This document shows, piece by piece, positions 1-5,246 of a stretch of DNA of 5,246 nucleotides. The DNA is taken from assembly GCA_023432655.1 (NCBI GenBank), contig JAEYUK010000155.1:1-5246 (forward strand). Reading direction: 5' to 3'. The stretch's first letter is position 1, and each line of letters opens with the position of its first letter. The translations under genes were made by a program, and so were the position numbers. Under the pieces are notes generated by a model that saw only the letters and a program-made list of their open reading frames with translations, had not been told where the DNA came from and ran no database searches. Source of the DNA: Pseudomonadota bacterium (lineage in GTDB: Bacteria; Bdellovibrionota; Bacteriovoracia; Bacteriovoracales; Bacteriovoracaceae).

Positions 1-755
1 CTCTTGAAGAGTACCTGGAAGTTGTGAAGATGAATCTTGAAGTTTACCTCAGTACTCCTGGGCGACTTTATCATTCGTTGGAGCAGAGTTCTTTTAATGC
101 ATGGGTGAAGCTTTACCGACCAGATGAAAACTCCAAAAACTCCACGGTCAGTTACTATCTTAAAGGTGGGCTGGTCTTCATGGTCCTTCATTCACTTCTA
201 GTTCAAAAAGGCTCTTCTATTGATGATCTATTAAGAGAACTTTGGAAGGATTTTAAGCGTCGACCTGATACTGGTCTTACTCGTGAGGAAGTTTACGGGA
301 TGGTGAAGGCGTTGGGTGGAGAAGATGTTCTTCAGGCATTTTCTACGATGGTTGAAACAACTCAGGATATTGATTTTGATTCGGCCATGAAGAAGATGGG
401 CCTTGAACTAAAATGGGTTGAGAACCCAACTCCTTATTTAGGAGTAGATTGGGAATGGCAAAATGATAAGGCCATTGCCCGAACTGTGGTTATTGATTCT
501 CCTGCCCACAAGGCCGGAGTTAATGCCGGCGATGAGATGATTTTCTTAAATGGATACCGTTTCCAGAGAGAAGATGTGGAGAAGCTAGGAACGATGGTGA
601 TAGTAGATCAGAATTATGAGTTGATTGTAAGTCGCATGGGTCGCTTGGCCAGGTTGGAGATCATGCCGACGATTTCTCCAAAGCAGCTTAAGGAAATTGC
701 CATCACGGATAGGGCACTTGCCACTAAATCTTTCAGTTTCTTAAAAAGGCCATAG
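1..755 (+). CDS. M61-family peptidase with PDZ domain, C-terminal part (5' end outside window)
   Basis: The frame is open to the left edge (first whole codon at base 3), giving 250 visible codons ending at TAG 753-755. The GTG at base 24 is internal, because the upstream codons (LEEYLEV) continue the family pattern. Numbering from the first visible codon, residues about 24-70 carry the characteristic M61 C-terminal block: TPGR, then SLEQSSFNAW, then YRPDENS, then SYYLKG and a hydrophobic helix. Residues about 144-222 form a PDZ domain (PYLGVDW, then SPAHKAGVNAGDEM, then LNGYRF, then a final beta strand). M61 enzymes are zinc metallopeptidases of the glycyl aminopeptidase type. The HExxH zinc site would lie upstream and is not visible, so catalytic competence cannot be judged. 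The PDZ domain probably binds substrate C-termini or unstructured ends. Localisation cannot be told without the N-terminus. The 3' end overlaps the convergent transferase gene by 23 bp. Family assignment is by recognised motifs and is fairly sure. Confidence 0.88.
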   Translation, partial: LEEYLEVVKMNLEVYLSTPGRLYHSLEQSSFNAWVKLYRPDENSKNSTVSYYLKGGLVFMVLHSLLVQKGSSIDDLLRELWKDFKRRPDTGLTREEVYGMVKALGGEDVLQAFSTMVETTQDIDFDSAMKKMGLELKWVENPTPYLGVDWEWQNDKAIARTVVIDSPAHKAGVNAGDEMIFLNGYRFQREDVEKLGTMVIVDQNYELIVSRMGRLARLEIMPTISPKQLKEIAITDRALATKSFSFLKRP

Positions 756-1314
756 CAATTAAGACTTCGCCCTCTTTTTGAAGGATCCATTCCCCACTTA
801 AACCGGAGGGGGAGTGGGTCCAAGAGTTGGGTTTCAATTGAATACTGGAAAATTCAAGAGGGACGGGGAATTGACCACTGTTCATGAGCGCCTTAAAAAC
901 CGCTTCTTTTAAGCACCACACCTCAATTTTTCTTAGGTTTTCCAAATCTAGTGGGTGGGCAATTCTATTAATAATAGAATCTTTAACTATTCTTGAGTCA
1001 TTTTCTACATCAATTCCCAGTGAAAGAAATTCTTTTCGCTCAGCAATCAATGCTGCTCCAAAATCTTTAGTGTGGGATAGAGAAAGGGTATAGTCTGGCA
1101 GAGAGGGAAGTCTGTGAAACTCCTTAAGTTTTAGATCCTTAATGCTAAGCTTGAAACCTACCTCTCTAAACGTTTGTTTCAAGGCTTCCCGTGAGAGAAA
1201 AAAGCCTTTTTTCCGACTTTCGTGAACCCGATCTCCTAAACAAGTTTGGGCCAGTTCTTCCCATTGAGGGTCTAAAGGGTCCGTTAGGTTTTTGGTCAAT
1301 TTCCAGGTGTACAT
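733..1314 (-). CDS. 4'-phosphopantetheinyl transferase superfamily protein
   Basis: This is a 193-aa protein from ATG (1314-1312) to TGA (735-733). It contains the ordered motifs of the Sfp/AcpS superfamily: SLSHT at 78-82, GIDVE at 100-104 (Asp102 and Glu104 are expected Mg2+ ligands) and WCLKEAVFKA at 133-142 (Glu137 a third metal ligand or base, with Lys136 and Lys141 conserved). By family knowledge it moves the 4'-phosphopantetheine arm from CoA to a serine of an acyl- or peptidyl-carrier protein in the cytoplasm, making the holo form. The length is between AcpS (about 120 aa) and Sfp (about 220-230 aa), and the two halves resemble a compact Sfp-like monomer with a weakly conserved N-terminal part. 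No carrier-protein, PKS or NRPS gene is adjacent, so the client is unknown; it could be the general fatty-acid ACP. A modest AGGT lies upstream of the start. The gene is divergent from the glutamine synthetase and convergent with the M61 peptidase. Confidence 0.88.
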   Translation of the reverse strand: MYTWKLTKNLTDPLDPQWEELAQTCLGDRVHESRKKGFFLSREALKQTFREVGFKLSIKDLKLKEFHRLPSLPDYTLSLSHTKDFGAALIAERKEFLSLGIDVENDSRIVKDSIINRIAHPLDLENLRKIEVWCLKEAVFKALMNSGQFPVPLEFSSIQLKPNSWTHSPSGLSGEWILQKEGEVLIAMAFLRN

Positions 1315-1331
1315 AGTTGACCTAGTTTATC

Positions 1332-1361
1332 TTGATCTGCATCTTATTGATAAGATATAAA
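1332..1361 (+). promoter_or_regulatory. Candidate sigma70-type promoter for glutamine synthetase
   Basis: TTGATC at 1332-1337 matches four of six bases of the -35 consensus. TATAAA at 1356-1361 matches five of six bases of the -10. The spacer is 18 bp. It sits in the expected direction and region, but AT-rich sequence produces such matches easily. The perfect dyad at 1341-1356 fills most of the spacer, which is where a repressor could block polymerase. Confidence 0.4.
1341..1356. repeat. Perfect dyad, possible operator
   Basis: ATCTTAT, a 2-bp centre (TG), then ATAAGAT: seven-base arms with perfect symmetry. It lies between the -35 and -10 of the candidate synthetase promoter and touches the first base of the -10. 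It is also 27-42 bp upstream of the divergent transferase start, so one bound protein could affect both genes. No regulator family is recognised from the sequence. Confidence 0.35.
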
Positions 1362-1456
1362 AAGTTGTTAGAGAAATTCTTAAATTTACCGATAATAGTT
1401 CTATTAAGTTCCCAATTTATAACGTTTTAACTTCAGATGAAGAAGTAATACTTTTC

Positions 1457-1462
1457 AGGAGA
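1457..1462 (+). promoter_or_regulatory. Ribosome-binding site of glutamine synthetase
   Basis: AGGAGA ends four bases before ATG 1467-1469, which is close but workable spacing and supports this start. Another ATG at 1463-1465 is out of frame. Confidence 0.75.
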
Positions 1463-1466
1463 ATGT

Positions 1467-3656
1467 ATGGCCAATCAGTTACGTCAGCAAGCAAAGCTCA
1501 CCGTCTTAGGTAGAAAAACCCGGAAATGTAATGTTCCAGTAAACGATCAGGGAAAGTACCTGAAAGTCTCTCAGTACTATGGTGAGAATGTTTACAACTA
1601 TCACTTATCGAAATCTCTCTCATTGGAAGATAAAGAAAGTTTGAAACAAGTGATCGAAGGGAAGAAGACGATTGACCGCGCACTGGCAACTAAAGTTGCG
1701 AACTCTGTATTGGAGTGGGCCATCTCCAAGGGTGCAACACATTTTTGTCATTGGTTCCAGCCTCTGACTGGCTCTACGGCCGAAAAACATGATGCCTTCC
1801 TCTCCTTTGATAATGATCGTCCCATCGAAGCTCTTTCTGCTTCTCAGCTCATGCAGGGTGAGCCGGACGCTTCTTCATTTCCTAATGGTGGCTCTCGAGC
1901 AACGTTCGAGGCGCGCGGTTATACAACTTGGGATTTAACTTCTCCTCTTTTTATCCAGGCTTCATCTAACGGCAAGACACTTGTTATACCTACAGCTTTC
2001 GTTTCATACCATGGAGACGCACTCGATACTAAGACGCCGCTTCTTCGTTCTGAGTTAAAGGTCAATGAAGTCATGACAAAATTTTGCCACCTCGTTGGCA
2101 TGAAAGATGTCGGCCGTATCACCACCACGTGTGGTGCCGAGCAAGAGTACTTTTTGATTGATAAGGCCTTCTATTTCTCTCGTCAGGATTTAGTGATGAC
2201 CGGAAGGGCGCTTTTTGGTTCTCTCACCAGTCGTAACCAACAGCTTGAGGATCATTACTTCGGTATGATTGAGGACCGAGTTCTGGCCTACATGCAAGAA
2301 GTGGAAATTGAACTCTATAAAATGGGTATCCCGGCCAAAACTCGTCACAACGAGGTGGCCCCAGGTCAATTTGAACTTGCTCCTATCTTTAAAGACACTA
2401 ACGTTGCTGCTGACAGTAATCAGGTGGTAATGACAGTTCTGAGAAACGTGGCCCTAAAGCATGATTTCGTTTGTCTATTACACGAAAAACCTTTTGCTGG
2501 GGTTAACGGTTCCGGAAAACATTTAAACTGGTCGATGTCGACGGACACAGGAGTGAACCTCCTTGAACCAGGACATAATCCTCATGAGAACTATCGATTC
2601 TTAGCAGTCCTGGCGACGGTTACTGAAGCAGTTCAGCGTCACGCTGATATTATCCGCATGGGTATTGCTTCTCACAGTAACGATCATCGTTTAGGTGCTA
2701 ACGAAGCGCCTCCTTCAATCATGTCTGTTTTTCTGGGAACGACGTTAACTGAAATTCTCGATTCAATGATTTCTGGTGGGAAGTATGTGGCTTCTAACAA
2801 AACGATTCTCGATCTTGGGACTCGTCAGTTAGCTGATCTCTTTAAAGACAATACTGACCGTAACAGAACATCTCCCTTTGCATTTACGGGGAATAAGTTT
2901 GAATTCCGTGCTTGTGGTTCTTCAGCTTCAATTGGATACCCACTTTCACTTTTAAATGCGGCCGTCGCCGATGTTTTCGAAGAGACCAATAAGTTCATTG
3001 AAGATGAACTGGCCAAAGGCAAATCTCCTGATGAAGCTTTGATGGCGGTTATTCTTAAGTGGTATGGTAATGCACAGAAGTCAGTCTTTAATGGTGACGG
3101 CTACTCTCAAGAGTGGGTTAAAGAAGCCGAACGACGCGGTCTTACTAACCTAAGAACAACTCCTGAGGCCATCGCTGTTCTTAAAGATTCTAAGAAAACA
3201 AACTTCCTGGTTACCACTGGAGTATTCAAAGAGTCAGAAATCAACACACGCCATAATGTTATGCTTGAGCGCTATATCAAATGTCGTGAAATTGAGATTA
3301 GAACCCTTACAGGTATGGTGTTGAAACAAATTCTACCAGTGGCGGTTGATTATAAATCCCAGCTTGCTGAGAGTATTAAAAAGCATAAAGAAATTGGTGC
3401 TGATGCTTCACTTGAAATGGAACTCTTAAAGGATCTTGGAAATCTTTCTAAGTCACTCTACGAGCAAACCATCAATATGTGCAACAATCTTGAGGCCCTC
3501 CATAGCGGTGATGAGGAAACTCTCGCTAAAAAAATTGCGATGGAGATTATGCCTCAATCAGTAAAAGTCGCTGAACTTTGTAACCGCATCGAAGAAATTG
3601 TTCCTGACGATAACTGGCCGGTTCCAAAATATTACGACATGCTGTTTATCAGATAA
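1467..3656 (+). CDS. glnN: Glutamine synthetase, type III
   Basis: A complete 729-aa protein from ATG to TAA, within the usual size of type III enzymes (about 700-730 aa) and far longer than types I and II. It condenses ammonium with glutamate at the cost of ATP to make glutamine in the cytoplasm. The GSIII-specific N-terminal domain covers about residues 30-200 (KVSQYYGENVYN, then HWFQPLTGSTAEKHDAF at 95-111). The catalytic barrel follows, with metal and substrate residues in order: GAEQEYF (Glu225, Glu227), RHNEVAPGQFE (Glu296, Glu303), VNGSGKHLNWS (His352), NDHRLGANEAP (Arg408, Glu413) and GNKFEFR (Glu479, Arg481). The remaining C-terminal part is a GSIII-type helical region. No key residue appears to be missing. 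By family knowledge these enzymes form large double-hexamer rings and lack the type I adenylylation control. The gene is monocistronic: own promoter region upstream, strong terminator downstream. glnA3 is another symbol in use for this type. Confidence 0.97.
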   Translation: MANQLRQQAKLTVLGRKTRKCNVPVNDQGKYLKVSQYYGENVYNYHLSKSLSLEDKESLKQVIEGKKTIDRALATKVANSVLEWAISKGATHFCHWFQPLTGSTAEKHDAFLSFDNDRPIEALSASQLMQGEPDASSFPNGGSRATFEARGYTTWDLTSPLFIQASSNGKTLVIPTAFVSYHGDALDTKTPLLRSELKVNEVMTKFCHLVGMKDVGRITTTCGAEQEYFLIDKAFYFSRQDLVMTGRALFGSLTSRNQQLEDHYFGMIEDRVLAYMQEVEIELYKMGIPAKTRHNEVAPGQFELAPIFKDTNVAADSNQVVMTVLRNVALKHDFVCLLHEKPFAGVNGSGKHLNWSMSTDTGVNLLEPGHNPHENYRFLAVLATVTEAVQRHADIIRMGIASHSNDHRLGANEAPPSIMSVFLGTTLTEILDSMISGGKYVASNKTILDLGTRQLADLFKDNTDRNRTSPFAFTGNKFEFRACGSSASIGYPLSLLNAAVADVFEETNKFIEDELAKGKSPDEALMAVILKWYGNAQKSVFNGDGYSQEWVKEAERRGLTNLRTTPEAIAVLKDSKKTNFLVTTGVFKESEINTRHNVMLERYIKCREIEIRTLTGMVLKQILPVAVDYKSQLAESIKKHKEIGADASLEMELLKDLGNLSKSLYEQTINMCNNLEALHSGDEETLAKKIAMEIMPQSVKVAELCNRIEEIVPDDNWPVPKYYDMLFIR

Positions 3657-3663
3657 AAATTTT

Positions 3664-3689
3664 GGGCCCCGGATGGGGCCCTTTTTTTT
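3664..3689 (+). terminator. Rho-independent terminator after glutamine synthetase
   Basis: GGGCCCC (3664-3670), a GGAT loop, GGGGCCC (3675-3681), then eight T (3682-3689). The 7-bp all-GC stem is perfect and starts 8 bases after the stop codon, so it is a textbook intrinsic terminator for the + strand gene. Read from the other strand, the hairpin is followed by AAAATTTTT rather than an immediate U-tract, so it should work less well for the opposing small gene. Confidence 0.95.
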
Positions 3690-3861
3690 AATAAAAGAGT
3701 AGGGCCAGAAATTCTGGAGTTATGTGGCCTTCAGGTAAAAAGAAAAAGGCCACAAAAGAAGAGGTGATAAGCACGATGAGGCCAATAAAGATGATCATTT
3801 CCTTTAGCCAAAAATAAAGGTGGTCCCAAAAAGTTGGTCCGGTTGATGATTTTAAGGCCAA
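3688..3861 (-). CDS. Small hypothetical single-pass membrane protein (57 aa)
   Basis: I do not recognise this protein. Reading the - strand from TTG (3861-3859) to TAA (3690-3688) gives 57 residues: a short polar N-terminus (ALKSSTGPTFWDH), an aromatic stretch (LYFWLKEM), a strongly hydrophobic segment at about 23-42 (IIFIGLIVLITSSFVAFFFL) and a short tail starting PEGHITPE. This predicts one membrane helix with short flanks. The start is chosen because GGAGG (3867-3871) lies exactly 5 bases before the TTG; the GTG two codons earlier overlaps that site, and the only ATG in frame (codon 22) has poor spacing and would lose the N-terminus. The frame is open upstream only to a TAA about 48 bases before the TTG, with no ATG there. 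It converges on the glutamine synthetase, and its stop codon overlaps the T-tract of that gene's terminator. Against it: it is short, has a rare start codon, and a purine-rich opposite strand can yield hydrophobic frames by chance. Confidence 0.55.
   Translation of the reverse strand: MALKSSTGPTFWDHLYFWLKEMIIFIGLIVLITSSFVAFFFLPEGHITPEFLALLFY
3723..3754. repeat. Inverted repeat with 9-bp arms inside the small gene
   Basis: TGTGGCCTT (3723-3731) and AAGGCCACA (3746-3754) are perfect reverse complements separated by 14 bases. Neither strand has a T-tract after the stem, so it is not an intrinsic terminator. On the - strand it falls in the mRNA of the small membrane protein, around the codons from the end of the hydrophobic helix to the tail. 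Confidence 0.6.
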
Positions 3862-3864
3862 GAA

Positions 3865-3871
3865 CACCTCC
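3865..3871 (-). promoter_or_regulatory. Ribosome-binding site deciding the TTG start of the small protein
   Basis: On the - strand GGAGGTG occupies 3871-3865. Its GGAGG core is five bases upstream of the TTG at 3861, which is optimal spacing. It is the strongest Shine-Dalgarno match among the gene starts in this window and the main reason for proposing the gene and this start. Confidence 0.5.
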
Positions 3872-4023
3872 GTTGTGGATCTAACTCCAGGCCCTAGTGA
3901 TTTACTTGAAGAAATTTAATAGGTGAAATTTTTTGCAGTTTTTACGCGCTTACCAGAGATAAAATTTGGATTAATTTGAGTTAGAAAGGGATAGTTAGCT
4001 CAAAGTGTCGGTTATTTTAATCC

Positions 4024-4052
4024 TTGACTCTTTTCTGGATGGCCCTTATCTC
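4024..4052 (+). promoter_or_regulatory. Candidate topA promoter
   Basis: TTGACT at 4024-4029 matches five of six -35 bases. With a 17-bp spacer the -10 would be TATCTC (4047-4052), which matches only three of six. The position, about 30-60 bp before the topA ATG, is reasonable. In many bacteria topA is induced by supercoiling, but nothing here shows that directly. Confidence 0.35.
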
Positions 4053-4085
4053 TATTAGGGATAGCTCCCCAAATTTAGGAAAAAA

Positions 4086-5246
4086 ATGGCAGACAAAAAG
4101 TATCTGGTTATCGTGGAGTCTCCCACTAAGGCCAAGACCATTCGTAAGTTTTTACCAAGTAATTATATTGTCGAAGCGAGTATGGGTCATATCCGTGATC
4201 TGCCTCAATCCGCTTCTGATATTCCGGCAGCTCTAAAAAAAGAGGAATGGGCCAAGTTAGGTGTCAATGTAGAGGAGGATTTTGAACCTCTTTATGTGGT
4301 GCCTAAAGATAAGAAAAAAATTATCACTGAACTTAAGTCCAAGATGAAAGAAGTCTCAGAAATCTATCTGGCGACCGATGAAGACCGCGAAGGTGAATCT
4401 ATTTCTTGGCACTTACTTGAACTTTTGAAGCCAAAAGTCCCGGTTAAACGCATGGTTTTCCATGAAATTACCAAGACTGCTATCCAAAAGGCCTTAAAAG
4501 ATACCCGTCAGGTAGATGAGAAGCTTGTTCGAGCTCAGGAAACCCGTCGTATTCTTGACCGGCTTTATGGCTACACACTCTCTCCTTTAATATGGAAGAA
4601 AATCGCCTACGGTCTTTCGGCCGGTCGCGTTCAATCAACCGGTTTAAAGATGATTGTGGAGCGTGAAAAAGAAAGAATGCGTTTTAAGCGCTCAGTTTAC
4701 TGGGATATTAAAGCAGAGGTCCATCCTGCTTCGGATAAAAAGGCCCTGTTTGAGGCCAAGTTAACCTCTGTTAAAGGGGGAAGAGTTGCTGGAGGTAAGG
4801 ACTTTGATGGGCTTACTGGTAAACTTCTGGACGCTAAAAAAGTCGTTCTTTTAGATGAGAAAAAATCCAAAGATCTCGCTAAAAGCCTGGAAAAATCTGA
4901 TTGGAAAGTGACTTCAGTTGAAGAAAAAACGTTTCATTCAAAGCCGGCCATCCCTTTTATCACCTCGACCCTTCAAATGGAGGCGAACCGTAAATTAGGT
5001 ATGTCTTCAAAAGACACGATGAGAACGGCCCAAAGACTTTATGAAGAAGGTCTCATTACCTATATGAGAACAGATTCACCCAATCTTTCGCAGGAAGCTA
5101 TAAACGCTGCCAGAAATATGGTGGTTGAACTCTATGGTAAAAATTATTTAAATCCAGAAGTTCGTCAGTTTGCGGCCAAACAAAAAGGGGCCCAAGAAGC
5201 CCACGAAGCGATTCGTCCTGCAGGTGCGGAGTTCACTCATCCCGAT
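4086..5246 (+). CDS. topA: DNA topoisomerase I, N-terminal part (3' end outside window)
   Basis: Starts at ATG 4086, with AGGA (4077-4080) five bases upstream, and is open for 387 codons to the right edge. A type IA enzyme cuts one strand, passes the other and relaxes negative supercoils in the nucleoid. Residues 6-19 begin the Toprim domain (YLVIVESPTKAKTI, acidic Glu11). ATDEDREGE at 96-104 gives the Mg2+-binding Asp98, Asp100 and Glu102. ILDRLYGYTLSPLIW at 156-170 and GLSAGRVQS at 176-184 are DNA-binding signatures of the family. GLITYMRTDSPNLS at 322-335 holds the catalytic tyrosine Tyr326 and Arg328. HEAIRP is at 373-378. A full-length bacterial enzyme is usually about 700-900 aa, so the end of the core and any zinc-ribbon tail lie beyond the window. 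All catalytic residues that should be visible are present. Alone in its strand segment, with its own candidate promoter. Confidence 0.97.
   Translation, partial: MADKKYLVIVESPTKAKTIRKFLPSNYIVEASMGHIRDLPQSASDIPAALKKEEWAKLGVNVEEDFEPLYVVPKDKKKIITELKSKMKEVSEIYLATDEDREGESISWHLLELLKPKVPVKRMVFHEITKTAIQKALKDTRQVDEKLVRAQETRRILDRLYGYTLSPLIWKKIAYGLSAGRVQSTGLKMIVEREKERMRFKRSVYWDIKAEVHPASDKKALFEAKLTSVKGGRVAGGKDFDGLTGKLLDAKKVVLLDEKKSKDLAKSLEKSDWKVTSVEEKTFHSKPAIPFITSTLQMEANRKLGMSSKDTMRTAQRLYEEGLITYMRTDSPNLSQEAINAARNMVVELYGKNYLNPEVRQFAAKQKGAQEAHEAIRPAGAEFTHPD

Larger units (their letters stand above)
1315..1466. promoter_or_regulatory. Divergent intergenic region, transferase / glutamine synthetase
   Basis: This 152-bp AT-rich spacer separates two genes reading away from each other, so it should hold both promoters. 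For the + strand the best match is TTGATC (1332-1337), an 18-bp spacer, then TATAAA (1356-1361), which would leave a leader of about 100 nt. A second -10-like element, TATAAC at 1418-1423, has no convincing -35. Two short perfect dyads occur, at 1341-1356 and 1393-1406. I did not find a convincing sigma54 (GG-N10-GC type) element or a recognisable NtrC site, nor a clear -35/-10 pair for the transferase. All promoter calls are by eye. Confidence 0.5.
3862..4085. other. Gene-free region upstream of topA
   Basis: This 224-bp AT-rich stretch holds the leader of the small - strand gene on its left and the topA promoter region on its right. I see no tRNA, no coding frame with a plausible start on either strand, and no terminator. 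The best promoter-like signal is at 4024-4052. AGGGATAG occurs twice (3987-3994 and 4057-4064), with no evident meaning. An imperfect hairpin, CCCTTAT (4043-4049) with ATTAGGG (4054-4060), lies just before the topA start. Confidence 0.6.

Noticed and set aside
24..755. Treating the GTG at base 24 as the true start of a 243-aa protein
   Set aside because: The codons before it are open to the window edge and continue the M61 C-terminal pattern, and the catalytic N-terminal part must lie upstream. The gene is partial, not short.
791..825. CCCACT and AGTGGG inverted repeat near the end of the transferase gene as a terminator for the peptidase gene
   Set aside because: The stem is only 6 bp with a long loop, lies inside coding sequence, and has no T-tract on either side.
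691..1711. Similar words ITDRALATK in the peptidase C-terminus and TIDRALATK in the glutamine synthetase N-terminus
   Set aside because: The nucleotide sequences differ at many positions, the surrounding residues are unrelated, and the synthetase segment fits its own family pattern. Coincidence is the simplest reading.
1498..3022. Open frames on the - strand within the glutamine synthetase gene and on the + strand within the transferase gene
   Set aside because: They are antisense shadows of well-conserved genes, with no ribosome-binding sites or recognisable domains.
4043..4060. Imperfect hairpin CCCTTAT/ATTAGGG just upstream of topA as a regulatory element
   Set aside because: It has a central mismatch, is short, and overlaps the presumed -10/leader. 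There is too little to call a riboswitch or attenuator.
4024..4236. A 70-codon + strand open frame beginning at TTG upstream of topA
   Set aside because: It lies mostly over the topA start in another frame. The topA frame from ATG 4086 encodes an unmistakable Toprim domain, and this frame has no recognisable protein features.
1..5246. A new multi-gene system, defence island, prophage or mobile element
   Set aside because: I found no transposase, integrase, nuclease, toxin-antitoxin pair, direct-repeat array or attachment site. All confident genes are ordinary metabolic or housekeeping genes with separate transcription signals.

Overview
This looks like an ordinary stretch of chromosome from a free-living Gram-negative bacterium with moderate-to-low GC (about 42-43% in the stretch sampled). 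The TopA, type III glutamine synthetase and M61 peptidase sequences remind me of the Bdellovibrionota/Bacteriovoracales (predatory bacteria and relatives). That placement is an impression from protein wording, not a demonstrated assignment.

Layout from left to right: (1) the C-terminal 250 codons of an M61-family (glycyl aminopeptidase-like) peptidase with a PDZ domain, on the + strand and cut by the left edge. (2) A 193-residue stand-alone 4'-phosphopantetheinyl transferase on the - strand, converging on the peptidase gene and overlapping its 3' end by 23 bp. (3) A 152-bp AT-rich divergent promoter region with a plausible sigma70-type promoter and two short perfect dyads. (4) A complete type III glutamine synthetase (729 aa, + strand), closed by a textbook intrinsic terminator. 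(5) A probable small single-pass membrane protein of 57 aa on the - strand, starting at TTG behind a strong GGAGG ribosome-binding site; its stop codon lies in the T-tract of the synthetase terminator. (6) A 224-bp gene-free stretch with a candidate promoter. (7) The first 387 codons of DNA topoisomerase I (topA, + strand), cut by the right edge.

The genes do not form one pathway. They are independent housekeeping units: proteolysis, carrier-protein activation, ammonium assimilation and DNA supercoiling control, each with its own transcription signals. I see no mobile element, CRISPR array, tRNA/rRNA, phage gene or defence cluster, and nothing that amounts to a new multi-gene system. The most useful non-obvious observations are the small membrane-protein gene, a roughly 3-4-fold excess of the tetranucleotide GGCC (with context-dependent choice of the alanine codon GCC after a G), a dyad placed inside the spacer of the likely synthetase promoter, and a 9-bp-arm inverted repeat inside the small gene.
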